From: Cupriavidus pampae | Lineage (GTDB): Bacteria > Pseudomonadota > Gammaproteobacteria > Burkholderiales > Burkholderiaceae | Length of the DNA stretch: 64,000 nucleotides | Reading direction: 5' to 3' | NCBI RefSeq assembly: GCF_914271485.1 | Contig: NZ_CAJZAG010000002.1 | Coordinates: 186,001 to 250,000, forward strand | In this document: piece after piece, positions 1-7,970 of the stretch | Numbering within the stretch: the stretch's first letter is position 1 | How the letters are laid out: each line of letters opens with the position of its first letter | Program-made: the position numbers and the translations under genes | The notes under the pieces: model-generated | Told to the model about the DNA's origin: nothing | Databases searched by the model: none | The model's input: the letters and a program-made list of their open reading frames with translations, nothing else

Positions 1-755
1 TCGAAGTCTTCGCCGAGTTGGATAACTGATCCATCGGGCAGCTCGATGCGCCACGGGCTGTTGTGGGTAAGACGCACATTTCCGCTCTCATCACGCCAAG
101 TGTTCGATGACCCGTCTTTAACCATGTAGCCACCGGAAAAAGAATATGTTTTGCCGTTAAACAATAATCTCCCACCATCTTTGTCATCAATGATGTCATT
201 ACCATCACCTTCGTTCCAAACATATAAATCATCCCCCCTCCCGCCATTTAGGTAATCTACCCCCTGCCCTCCATTTAATATATCGACGTCCATCCCCCCG
301 TATAGATCGTCGTCTCCCTCACCACCTTCCAAGACGTTGGAGCCGTCAAATCCAACAAGAACGTCATGACCCTTACCCCCAAGCAAAATATCCGCACCGG
401 CGCCTCCGACAACGATATTTTGTTCCATTCCCACACTCTTTCCATCGCTATCAATAGCATCCACACGATTTATTTCCCCGAACGATTTATTCGCAGAATA
501 ATAGATTGCGAGTGGATTATAAATTAACGCATCTATTTTTTTTCCGCCGGATGGAAGCTGAAGATTTATCCATTCCACTAGCGCATTTCTTGCCTTAACA
601 AGTGAATCAAACACTGATCTTGGCGCGGAGATAGATGTCAATCTAGGATCTTGTAGCGCCTCATCGATCAGGTTTCGGTTACCACCAGCCCCATCTGGCG
701 ATAGACCATACTTTGTCTCGTACGCCATAATTTCGCGCCGATGGCGAGTGATCAT
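1..755 (-). CDS. RTX-type calcium-binding secreted protein, C-terminus outside window
   Basis: The reading frame is open from ATG 755 to the left edge, so 251 codons are visible and the C-terminus is missing. Residues 1-115 resemble no family I can name. Residues about 116-178 carry tandem glycine/aspartate repeats of the RTX type (for example GGEGDDDLYGG and GGRGDDLYVW), which bind calcium and fold after export by type I secretion. Residues about 195-251 look like the module that often follows RTX repeats (LLFNGKTYSF, IELPDGSVIQL). The gene lies 36 bp after a small exported-protein gene and downstream of matching HlyB/HlyD genes, so it is the likely substrate. No good ribosome site precedes 755. 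An in-frame stop lies just upstream, so a larger N-terminal domain may have been lost. The DNA is AT-rich with many ATA, AGA and TTA codons, unlike the rest of the window. Confidence 0.8.
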   Translation of the reverse strand, partial: MITRHRREIMAYETKYGLSPDGAGGNRNLIDEALQDPRLTSISAPRSVFDSLVKARNALVEWINLQLPSGGKKIDALIYNPLAIYYSANKSFGEINRVDAIDSDGKSVGMEQNIVVGGAGADILLGGKGHDVLVGFDGSNVLEGGEGDDDLYGGMDVDILNGGQGVDYLNGGRGDDLYVWNEGDGNDIIDDKDGGRLLFNGKTYSFSGGYMVKDGSSNTWRDESGNVRLTHNSPWRIELPDGSVIQLGEDF

Positions 756-791
756 TGCATAGATATTCTTAGCCTTTACAATTTATAGAAA

Positions 792-1262
792 TCAAAAGGC
801 ACTGCAGATATTTGTCACTCCAAATTGCGATATTTTTTTTAGACTTCGCTTCCCGATCGACTTTTTGTCTACGTCGTTTATTATGATGAAATAATTATTT
901 CGAAACATGATCAAGTAGAAATATGGGCCATAAAAATCATAATTGCCCCCTCCAGATAATTTAACATCCAAAAAGCATGTCCCATCGGAGGGGCTGCCAC
1001 AACTCTCCACTATCTCGTCTTCCTTTTTATCATTATCAAGGTCTACTCCGATATAACGCCGCCGCCGCCCTCCGAGATCATCATATGGCACATACAACGG
1101 CAAATCGTCGGCACCAGGAGCAGGAACAAGTGCTTGTGCGACGGCGTCACAAAATTTTTTGTCTTGCTTCCTTTCTCTTGGATCGGCAGCATAGCCGTCG
1201 ATATTCCCAAATAACATCGCAAGAACCGCGATCAGAATGACGAAATTAAAATTATTAATCAT
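792..1262 (-). CDS. Small exported protein of unknown function beside the RTX gene
   Basis: A 156-residue protein with a clear N-terminal signal peptide (hydrophobic core FVILIAVLAMLFG, cleavage probably near GYAAD). The mature part has a segment GVDLDNDKKEDEIV that resembles calcium-binding or FG-GAP-like acidic loops, and four cysteines that could form disulfides in the periplasm. I do not recognise a family. It sits between the type I secretion genes and the RTX protein on the same strand. A role as partner, chaperone or immunity protein of the RTX protein is possible but is inference only. Base composition is AT-rich like the RTX gene. The start at 1262 has no well-spaced ribosome site; a GGAAGG lies about 20 bases upstream. 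Confidence 0.65.
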   Translation of the reverse strand: MINNFNFVILIAVLAMLFGNIDGYAADPRERKQDKKFCDAVAQALVPAPGADDLPLYVPYDDLGGRRRRYIGVDLDNDKKEDEIVESCGSPSDGTCFLDVKLSGGGNYDFYGPYFYLIMFRNNYFIIINDVDKKSIGKRSLKKISQFGVTNICSAF

Positions 1263-1369
1263 GGCGAATTTTATCTATCACACCTTCCGTTTTTATCAAA
1301 CAAATATAAATAACAAAAAATGATGCGAAATAATGCACTCCATTCAGATTAATTCACGGTAATTCGAGA

Positions 1370-2800
1370 TCATCGCTCACGCGCGGCGTCGTGCATTGCA
1401 CCTTTCACTGGCGCGAGCAAGTACTCCATTACTGTTCTGTCTCCATATCGAATCTCGGCGACAATCCGCATGCCTGCGCCTAATGAATAGCTGGTACCAA
1501 ATGCGTCTACCAGGCGCTGTGTTTTCAGCCGAACTCGCGCCTTATATGTTGCCCCCGCGCTCCCGTCAGCCCACGTGGGTTCCTGGGCGTTCGCCCTTGC
1601 TTCGTTCTCTGTCGCGTCCACACTGACATGCACGACGGCGCCTTCGAGCATTCCGTACTTCTGGAACGGATAGGTCGCGACCTTTACCTTAGCCTCGTCG
1701 CCAACGCGCACAAATCCCACGTCCTCATTCTTAACGGACACATCGGCATAGAGAAGTTCGTCCTTCGGGACCAAAGTCATCAACACCGTCCCAGGTTGGA
1801 CCACAGCGCCTAGCGTGGTCGTGGCGATGTCCTTGATTTCCCCGTCTTGTGGTGCTCTCAGTGTCAACAGCGACTCGCGATAGGCCGACTTCTCTTTATC
1901 TGCCTCCAGTTGTTGAACACGCGTAGTTACATCTGCCAGCTCCTTTCGAAGGTCACTCTCGAACGCGCTTCGCATCTGCTTGAGCTTCTTTTGCTGGGAC
2001 GCTATGGTGGCCGCCAACGACGCTACAGTCGCGCGCTGGGCATCGAAGTCTCGTTGCTTTTCCGTGTAATCGCGAATCTTCTCGTCGTAAGCCATTGCGC
2101 TCACAAATCCCTGGCCCTGGAGCTTTTGGTAAGCCTCTGCAGATCGTTGATAAATTGGTACTGTCTGCTCGAGCTTCGCCAGGACCTGCAGGCCACTCTT
2201 GTATTCATGCTCATAACGAACGAGCAGCGCTTGCTCTTGGTCCACGGCATCGTTGTACGCACGACGATGAGCTTGAAATTGGCTCTGCACGACGGCATAC
2301 GTTGTCGCTGCGTCACCCGCTTCCTGACGCATCTCGTTGCCGGCAAGTTCTGCTTCCATGCGTCGCAACTGGAGTCGCTGCAACGCGAGTTCCCTGTTTG
2401 CGAGGTTTGTGTCCGCACCTGCCATGGTTGCATCGAGCACAGCGAGAATCTGGCCTTTTAGAACCAGGTCACCCTCACGCACCCTCAACTCGCGCACCAC
2501 GCCCGCCTCAGCGGGCTGAACGATTTTCACCAATGTTTGAGGCACAAGCTTTCCTTCCGCGGATGACACTATGTCGAGCCGTCCGAAGAAGGCCCAGATC
2601 AGCACCGCCGCGCACAGCACGATGACCGACCCAAGAACGACGCGATAGGGATTCTCCGGTGGCGTCTCCTGCATAAGTCCCAGTGGGTCGTGCCATCGGC
2701 CCGGGGCAGGCAGCAAGCCGAACGCGGCGGATTGGATAGGCACATCTGACGATGGTGCGTCCGTAGCGGGGATGGCGACTGCTGCTTGTACGCTGTTCAT
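1370..2800 (-). CDS. Type I secretion periplasmic adaptor, HlyD family
   Basis: A 476-residue membrane fusion protein bridging an inner-membrane ABC exporter to a TolC-type outer-membrane channel. One membrane helix lies at about residues 53-72 (VVLGSVIVLCAAVLIWAFFG). It is followed by a lipoyl-like strand (IVQPAEAGVVRELRV, about 93-107), a long alpha-helical hairpin to about residue 320, and a C-terminal beta-barrel (LRAPQDGEI onward). This is the usual order and length of HlyD proteins. Its ATG overlaps the stop of the upstream exporter gene (ATGA), showing translational coupling. No TolC gene is in the window, so the outer-membrane channel must be encoded elsewhere. Confidence 0.92.
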   Translation of the reverse strand: MNSVQAAVAIPATDAPSSDVPIQSAAFGLLPAPGRWHDPLGLMQETPPENPYRVVLGSVIVLCAAVLIWAFFGRLDIVSSAEGKLVPQTLVKIVQPAEAGVVRELRVREGDLVLKGQILAVLDATMAGADTNLANRELALQRLQLRRMEAELAGNEMRQEAGDAATTYAVVQSQFQAHRRAYNDAVDQEQALLVRYEHEYKSGLQVLAKLEQTVPIYQRSAEAYQKLQGQGFVSAMAYDEKIRDYTEKQRDFDAQRATVASLAATIASQQKKLKQMRSAFESDLRKELADVTTRVQQLEADKEKSAYRESLLTLRAPQDGEIKDIATTTLGAVVQPGTVLMTLVPKDELLYADVSVKNEDVGFVRVGDEAKVKVATYPFQKYGMLEGAVVHVSVDATENEARANAQEPTWADGSAGATYKARVRLKTQRLVDAFGTSYSLGAGMRIVAEIRYGDRTVMEYLLAPVKGAMHDAARER

Positions 2801-4974
2801 GCTGCGACCCCACGATTTGGACCTCTGGAGATGCCTGGCGGCGCGCCGCTCCCTGCAGCAGCTTGGCCGTGCGTCGGGACGGCCGAGAAAAGCTGAACAC
2901 CGTTTCTGCCTAGTTTGTAGATTGCATCGAAGCGGAGAGATCGCGGAATGGCGTGCGTGATGAATACAATCGTCACCTTGCCGCGCAGCGAGTCAATGGT
3001 GCGTGCAAATTGTTCAGCAGTCTGGGAGTCCAGCGCGCTGGTAGCTTCATCGAAGATGAGCACGCTCGGCCGCCGAAGTAACGCACGTGCGATCGCGAGT
3101 CGTTGCTTTTGACCGCCGGACAGGCCCGCCCCGCGCTCACCTATCTCGCTCATATACCCCTCTGGCATTGCCTCGATCGTCGTGTGAATCTCCGCCATGC
3201 GACAAGCGGCGATGATCTCGTCCAGTGTTGCCCCAGGGCTCGCCATCTGCAGATTGTCAAGAATCGTGCCCGAGAAGAGAGTCGTCTCCTGCGGCACGAC
3301 TCCATAGCGGCTCCGTAACTCGTTCGCGGAAAGGTTCTGCAAATCGATACCATCTACAAAAATTCTGCCACCGCTCGGCAGATAGAAGCGCTGTAACAGC
3401 TTGGCGAGCGTGCTCTTCCCGCATCCGGACGGACCGACTATCGCGATGGCCTGCCCCGCATCGATCTTCAGATTCAGGTTTTCGTAAAGGAAGGGGCCGG
3501 TATCGGTGTATCGAAATGCCAATTGGTCGAGCTGAATCGTCCCTTCTCCGCGCCCCGATCTACCCGGCACGGTTGAGTATCGTTCGGCGGGGGCATTCAT
3601 AATGTCTCCCAACCTCGCAATCGAAATACGCGCCTGCTGGAACTGATGCCAGAGCCCGACAAGGCGTAACAACGGCTGCGACAGCTTGCCGGAGAACATC
3701 TGGAACGCCACGAGCATGCCGATGGTGAAATCTTGTGAGTGGATGACGATATAGGCCCCGACACCGAGAATCAGCAACGTCATGAATTGCTCGGCGGCAT
3801 TGGCGAACGTGTTGTACGTGTTGGCGAGCTGTTTGGTATCGAAGCTCGACTGAAGATAGGTCGCCAGGAATCCGTTGTACTTCGCCTTGATCTGCGGCTC
3901 CAACTGCAGCGACTTCACCGTCTCGAGGCCGACCACGTATTCGGTGACATACGCTTGATTGCCGGCTCCTAGCTGGAATTGACGCTGCAACTTGCGTTGG
4001 AACATGGGCGCCACGAAGAGGCTCATCCCGACAATCAGTGCAAGGATCGCGAGGGATATCGCAGTGAGCGCTAAACTGTAGTACGCCATGATCGCGACAA
4101 ATATCAGCAAGAACGGCAGATCGAGTATCAGGCTGACACTGGCGCTGGATACGAACTCTCGTATTGTTTCGATGCCGCCCAGACGCGCAGCGATGACGCC
4201 GGTCTGACGCTTCTCAAAGTATCGGGGCGGTAAACGGAAGAGATGTTCGAACACGCAGGAACCCAGCGTTGCATCGATGCGATTGCCCGTATGCAGGACA
4301 AGGTATTGACGCAACCACGTGATGAGCGCGCTGAACAGCATGAACAGCGCCATACCAACTACGATGACCGCTAGGGTGCTTTCTGTTCTGTGAACAACGA
4401 CCTTGTCGATAACGGCCTGCGTGAAGAGCGGCATGGCAAGCGCAAGCAGTTGTAGCACCAGTGATCCGAGAAGGATTTCATACCAGAGACGCCTGTGCTT
4501 GCTGAATTCCGACAGGATCCACTTGAAACCAAAAGCCAGTTGTGAGGGGGCGCTTGCAGTATCGGCATCGACCGCTTCGCTCGCACGAGGCTGGAATCGC
4601 AACATCACACCGCCCGTTGCGGATTTCAGCAGCGAAATCTGAATAGTTTCCGGTTTAGAGGAACCTGGTCGGAGCACAAGTGCCCGCGCATCGTCCGCTC
4701 GGAGAACGAGAACGGGCGAACGACGATCCGGTTGTTCCTCAGAAGCTATCCAAACGATCACCGGCGCATTCTCTCGGCACAGGGCGGGCAATCGGCATTT
4801 GACCTTGAGCGCCTCAAATCCGGCCGCTTCCGCTGCTGCCAAAATTGTGGCGTAACTGTGGGGCGGAGGAAATTGTTGACTATTGAGATCGCGCGAGTTG
4901 GGTTTCCCATGTAGCGCGCAAATCGTCTCCAGACACCATAGAAAGTCTTCTGACGAGACCTCATCGTGCTCCAT
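2797..4974 (-). CDS. Type I secretion ABC exporter, HlyB-like with degenerate C39 domain
   Basis: A 725-residue ABC exporter. Residues 1-130 match the C39-like domain of HlyB. Where true C39 peptidases have the catalytic cysteine, alignment on the following helix (CLETICALHG) places an Asp, so the domain should not cleave its substrate; this is typical of transporters for RTX proteins with a C-terminal signal. Residues about 155-430 form the membrane domain. The nucleotide-binding domain has Walker A GPSGCGKST (514-522), signature LSGGQKQRLAIARAL, Walker B VLIFDEATSALD and an H-loop His in THAIP. The last 30 residues are a Gly/Pro-rich tail. A good ribosome site TAGGAGC precedes the ATG. First gene of the secretion operon. 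Confidence 0.93.
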   Translation of the reverse strand: MEHDEVSSEDFLWCLETICALHGKPNSRDLNSQQFPPPHSYATILAAAEAAGFEALKVKCRLPALCRENAPVIVWIASEEQPDRRSPVLVLRADDARALVLRPGSSKPETIQISLLKSATGGVMLRFQPRASEAVDADTASAPSQLAFGFKWILSEFSKHRRLWYEILLGSLVLQLLALAMPLFTQAVIDKVVVHRTESTLAVIVVGMALFMLFSALITWLRQYLVLHTGNRIDATLGSCVFEHLFRLPPRYFEKRQTGVIAARLGGIETIREFVSSASVSLILDLPFLLIFVAIMAYYSLALTAISLAILALIVGMSLFVAPMFQRKLQRQFQLGAGNQAYVTEYVVGLETVKSLQLEPQIKAKYNGFLATYLQSSFDTKQLANTYNTFANAAEQFMTLLILGVGAYIVIHSQDFTIGMLVAFQMFSGKLSQPLLRLVGLWHQFQQARISIARLGDIMNAPAERYSTVPGRSGRGEGTIQLDQLAFRYTDTGPFLYENLNLKIDAGQAIAIVGPSGCGKSTLAKLLQRFYLPSGGRIFVDGIDLQNLSANELRSRYGVVPQETTLFSGTILDNLQMASPGATLDEIIAACRMAEIHTTIEAMPEGYMSEIGERGAGLSGGQKQRLAIARALLRRPSVLIFDEATSALDSQTAEQFARTIDSLRGKVTIVFITHAIPRSLRFDAIYKLGRNGVQLFSAVPTHGQAAAGSGAPPGISRGPNRGVAA

Positions 4975-5112
4975 TTTTCACAGCTCCTATTGGACAAGGC
5001 GTGCGTCGTCCTTGGCCGGCGTCTAGCAGCCCAAAACTGGACGAGCGAAGATCTCCCGAGATCTCCAAAAATGAAGATCAGGAAAGGCTCATGACGAGCA
5101 ATAAATAGGGAG

Positions 5113-5184
5113 CTATGAACTTCGGGACCTGAACGGCCCCTTCACCGATGTTGAGCGGCTCTGTGCGGTGTCGATATGGCCCAT
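5113..5184 (-). CDS. Possible 23-residue leader peptide or small protein upstream of the secretion operon
   Basis: ATG 5184 is preceded at 6 bases by AAGGGGA, one of the best ribosome sites in this region. The frame encodes 23 residues starting MGHIDTAQSR and ends at TAG 5113, about 140 bases before the ABC exporter gene on the same strand. A second frame through the same DNA gives a hydrophobic peptide ending FIAPYLLLVMSLS but lacks a normal start codon. The peptide may be a leader, a small secreted peptide, or a chance frame. I recognise no family. Confidence 0.3.
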   Translation of the reverse strand: MGHIDTAQSRSTSVKGPFRSRSS

Positions 5185-5602
5185 CTGGATTCCCCTTCTT
5201 TTTTACTTTTAATTATGACCACCATCTTTGTTGGCAAGCATGCCATTCCGGCTAAAGGCTGCCAAGGTGGTGTCACATCAATTCGCTGTAAAGCAACCTT
5301 TTTATTTTTTTACTTCTCATATAGACAATATTTATCACTCTTTGCACCGTGAACCCACCCCATTGTTAGGTTCGTCGCTACGTTTAGCTTTGGCGAAATT
5401 AATACTTACGGAATGGCGAAAACTGCCATCGCGCTCACCCGTTTGAGGGAAATTTCGCGTTCGTAGGATGAGGAAGTAGTCGCACCAGCCAATACCGAGA
5501 GGCATCACGCTGAGGCCGCCCGCGCGCGGGCTCCAGTCGTTTTTGTAGCGTGCATCTGCGCTCGAAGCGGATTTGCTTAGCTGAAATGCTTCCAAGCACG
5601 GC

Positions 5603-5665
5603 TTCGCAACGAGGTTTGTCGCTTCGCTGGATCTGACCCGGCGCATCGGTCGCGATCCCTACCCT
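5603..5665 (+). promoter_or_regulatory. hrpII/PIP box with -10 element
   Basis: TTCGC at 5603-5607 and TTCGC at 5623-5627 are separated by exactly 15 bases, matching the plant-inducible-promoter consensus TTCGB-N15-TTCGB and the Ralstonia hrpII box TTCG-N16-TTCG. After a further 32 bases comes TACCCT at 5660-5665, which fits the required YANNNT -10 at 30-32 bases. In Ralstonia and Xanthomonas this arrangement is the binding site for the AraC-type activators HrpB/HrpX of type III secretion genes. Transcription would start near 5672, ahead of the ATG at 5695. Confidence 0.8.
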
Positions 5666-5694
5666 TGGCATTCCTACATTTGAGGGTGAACGCC

Positions 5695-7389
5695 ATGTCA
5701 GGTATCGAGTTGAAGAATCGGTCCCCGTTATCGCTTCAGGACCCCGACGCCGCGCGCGTGTTGGACGAAAGACGGACGCCCACGTCTACATCGTCTCGGC
5801 GGCGCGCGATCGAGGCGCAGACGCCGCCCGAGCTGCCATTACATGCGCCAGCGCGTGCGGCAACCGAGGCACCATCGCGACGTCAGCTTGCGCGCGCGCT
5901 GGATGCGACGACGGCGTATGCGGTGGGGAAATTCCATCAGATCGACGCCGTCAACGCACTCGCCCCGCGTCAGGACCTGGAGTTCCGCGCGCAGATCGAT
6001 CGCACCGACGGCGAGCATGGTGCCGCCCTCACCGCCCAGTTGCGCGCGCACCTCAGCGCGATCCGCGAGCAGATCATCGAGCGCGATGGCACGGAAGGTG
6101 GCTACAAGTACAACCTCCCCGATGCGGCAAGGAACAGGTTGCTGCGCGATATCGCCAGCGTGGAATCCAGCCTCAATGGGCTGACCGAGGACAAGAGCAC
6201 GGCGGCAAAGCTCGGGCTCGCCGCTACCCGCCTGACGCTGACCCCACTACCGTTGCTATTGCCGCTGCTGTCGCACGAGCAGCAGCGCAACGGTGTCGCA
6301 TTGATCGTCGCATCGCTATGCAAGACATGGGTAATTGCCGCAGGGTTGTGGCGCAACCCTACCGCCAACGGCAAGGCCGTCGGCCAGCATATCCTGAACC
6401 GCGACCTCGCCAACGTCCTTCAGGCAGTCATGCTGCTCGCCAATATCGTGCCGACGAAGCAGGCAGAGAAGGTATCGGAGAATCTGGCCTACAACCTGGT
6501 GGTCGGTGTGGCGGGCTTCGTGGCGCTGATGGTGGCCTTCTACGGCGCGAACTCGATGAAGACACAGTATGACCGCGTGCGTCACGGCGCCGCGACGCCG
6601 GGCTCGCTCGGGAGATTCACGGAGGGCCTGTCAATGGCGTCGAAAACCTTTCTGGAAGGCATGGCGACCGGGACCGCGAAGCAGTACAACGCCCTGCAGG
6701 CGGCGCGCGCCGAGTTCAAGGAAAGCGGGCAGCGGCTCACCAACACCGCCGATTGGCATGTGGGGAAAATCCTCGGCGGCCTTGAACATCTCAAGAACGA
6801 CATGCTGCGGCTGGCTGGCGTGCAACAGCCGACCACGCTGGCGAGTCGCAACGAGGACAAGGTCGGCAAAGGCATCATGTTCGGGATCAGCGCGGTGGTG
6901 CTGTTCGGACCGATCATTCCGGTCACCGGCGCGGGCATCAAGCCGAAGCTCGAAACCATTCCGCTGGTCGACCTCCTGATCGACTATGCCTTCACGATGT
7001 TCCACATGGGCGCGATCCTGCGCAACCCCGGCGCCAGCGTGCAGCAATCGCACGACGCGTTCTCACAATGGGTCGGCTTCAGTGGCGTGATGGCGGTCTG
7101 CTACGGCGTCAATGCCGCGCTCGGTGATCCCATTGCCAAGAACGACGTGGCATGGGGCAAGTTCATCGCGGGTCTGTCGATCGCCAACACTACCGTGGCG
7201 ACGCCACTGGGCACTACGATGGCTGACGCCGTGTCGTTGGTGTTCAAGCTGCTGAGCCGTGGGGACCAGGCCGGCGCCGGGCGGCAGTTGAGTGCCATCG
7301 GCGAGGCCATCATGGCGGCACCGACGGAAGCAATAACCGAGGTGCGAACGCACGAGGAGTCGCGATTCGAAGAGGTACGCGAGGCTTAG
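5695..7389 (+). CDS. Candidate type III secretion effector with multiple membrane segments
   Basis: A 564-residue protein starting MSGIELKNRS. An upstream TTG (5665) overlaps the -10 element and would lie before the transcript start, so ATG 5695 is chosen. The first 60 residues are rich in Ser, Pro, Thr, Arg and Ala, have no Sec signal and look disordered, as in type III effectors. Several hydrophobic segments follow: about 175-210 (LTPLPLLLPLL, VIAAGLW), 255-285 (VVGVAGFVALMVAFYG), 405-425 (GIMFGISAVVLFGPII), 435-455 and 470-485 (WVGFSGVMAVCYG). Two regions resemble each other (LWRNPTA and ILRNPGA; FVALMVAFYGAN and GVMAVCYGVN), suggesting internal duplication. I cannot name the family; a distant HopD1/XopB-like layout is only a guess. 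The hrpII box is the main evidence for the effector call. Expected site of action is host membranes. Confidence 0.65.
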   Translation: MSGIELKNRSPLSLQDPDAARVLDERRTPTSTSSRRRAIEAQTPPELPLHAPARAATEAPSRRQLARALDATTAYAVGKFHQIDAVNALAPRQDLEFRAQIDRTDGEHGAALTAQLRAHLSAIREQIIERDGTEGGYKYNLPDAARNRLLRDIASVESSLNGLTEDKSTAAKLGLAATRLTLTPLPLLLPLLSHEQQRNGVALIVASLCKTWVIAAGLWRNPTANGKAVGQHILNRDLANVLQAVMLLANIVPTKQAEKVSENLAYNLVVGVAGFVALMVAFYGANSMKTQYDRVRHGAATPGSLGRFTEGLSMASKTFLEGMATGTAKQYNALQAARAEFKESGQRLTNTADWHVGKILGGLEHLKNDMLRLAGVQQPTTLASRNEDKVGKGIMFGISAVVLFGPIIPVTGAGIKPKLETIPLVDLLIDYAFTMFHMGAILRNPGASVQQSHDAFSQWVGFSGVMAVCYGVNAALGDPIAKNDVAWGKFIAGLSIANTTVATPLGTTMADAVSLVFKLLSRGDQAGAGRQLSAIGEAIMAAPTEAITEVRTHEESRFEEVREA

Positions 7390-7422
7390 CATCCCGCCGC
7401 AACTCACAGTCGCTTGCGGATT

Positions 7423-7449
7423 CGCACGACGGCGTCCGGTCGTCGTGCG
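7423..7449 (+). terminator. Hairpin after the effector gene
   Basis: Perfect 9-bp arms CGCACGACG (7423-7431) and CGTCGTGCG (7441-7449) enclose a 9-base loop, 34 bases after the effector stop codon. There is no T-run, so it is a weak or factor-assisted terminator, or an mRNA 3' stabilising hairpin. Confidence 0.4.
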
Positions 7450-7511
7450 GGTAACCCCTCATCGCGAATATATGATTGCCGTCCGATCAGACTTTCGACA
7501 AGGATTTCCTC

Positions 7512-7961
7512 ATGACGGCATCGTATATTCGTGGCGCGCTAGTGGTCGCCGCGATGGTTCTCGCTGGCGCGACGCACGCGGAAGTGATCAAGCCCATCAA
7601 GTCCACGCGTACCGAGATCGGTGGCGCGATCTTCAAGGGGCCGGACGCGAAGAAGGCCAAGGAGCACGGCACCACGACCATCGATGCCATCACGCATACG
7701 TCGACGGACGGCGCGTTCCAGACCGGCATGTACAAGTCCGGAGCCATGCGCGAGGAGATCGCGGCCGCGCCAGGTTATCCGGTTGAAGAGTTCCTGTATT
7801 TCCTCTCCGGCAGCGTCAAGCTCACCTCATCGGACGGCTCGTCGATGGTCGTTCACGCCGGTGAATCGGTAACGATCCCCAAGGGCTGGACCGGCGTGTT
7901 CGAAACCAAGGGGTACACCAAGATCTACGTGGTGTACGACCCCTCGGCCATCAAGAAGTAG
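7512..7961 (+). CDS. Exported cupin-domain protein
   Basis: A 149-residue protein starting MTASYIRGAL, with AAGGA 7 bases before the ATG. A Sec signal peptide (GALVVAAMVLAGATHA) precedes a single cupin fold with the two core motifs visible around EEFLYFLSGSVKLTSSDG and HAGESVTIPKGWTGVFET. It resembles the Cupin_3/DUF861 group, whose members include ureidoglycine aminohydrolase. Exported versions have unknown substrates. The gene stands alone, between the effector gene and a convergent VOC gene whose stop is only 9 bases away. Confidence 0.75.
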   Translation: MTASYIRGALVVAAMVLAGATHAEVIKPIKSTRTEIGGAIFKGPDAKKAKEHGTTTIDAITHTSTDGAFQTGMYKSGAMREEIAAAPGYPVEEFLYFLSGSVKLTSSDGSSMVVHAGESVTIPKGWTGVFETKGYTKIYVVYDPSAIKK

Positions 7962-7970
7962 TCCACGCAA

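Larger units (their letters stand above)
4975..5694. other. Intergenic region between the type I secretion operon and the effector gene
   Basis: About 720 bases between divergent genes. The part at 5190-5345 is AT-rich with runs of A and T and probably holds the promoter of the secretion operon, but I cannot assign -35 and -10 elements with confidence. A short minus-strand reading frame with a strong ribosome site lies at 5113-5184. The right part (5603-5665) holds the hrpII/PIP promoter of the next gene. Longer open frames across this region have no ribosome site or recognisable product and overlap the promoter. Confidence 0.6.

Noticed and set aside
5335..5671. Open frames of about 80-100 codons on the minus strand before the effector gene
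   Set aside because: They cross the hrpII box, have no ribosome site and show no recognisable protein pattern.
5665..5694. TTG 5665 as start of the effector
   Set aside because: It overlaps the proposed -10 element and lies upstream of the expected transcript start; ATG 5695 fits better.
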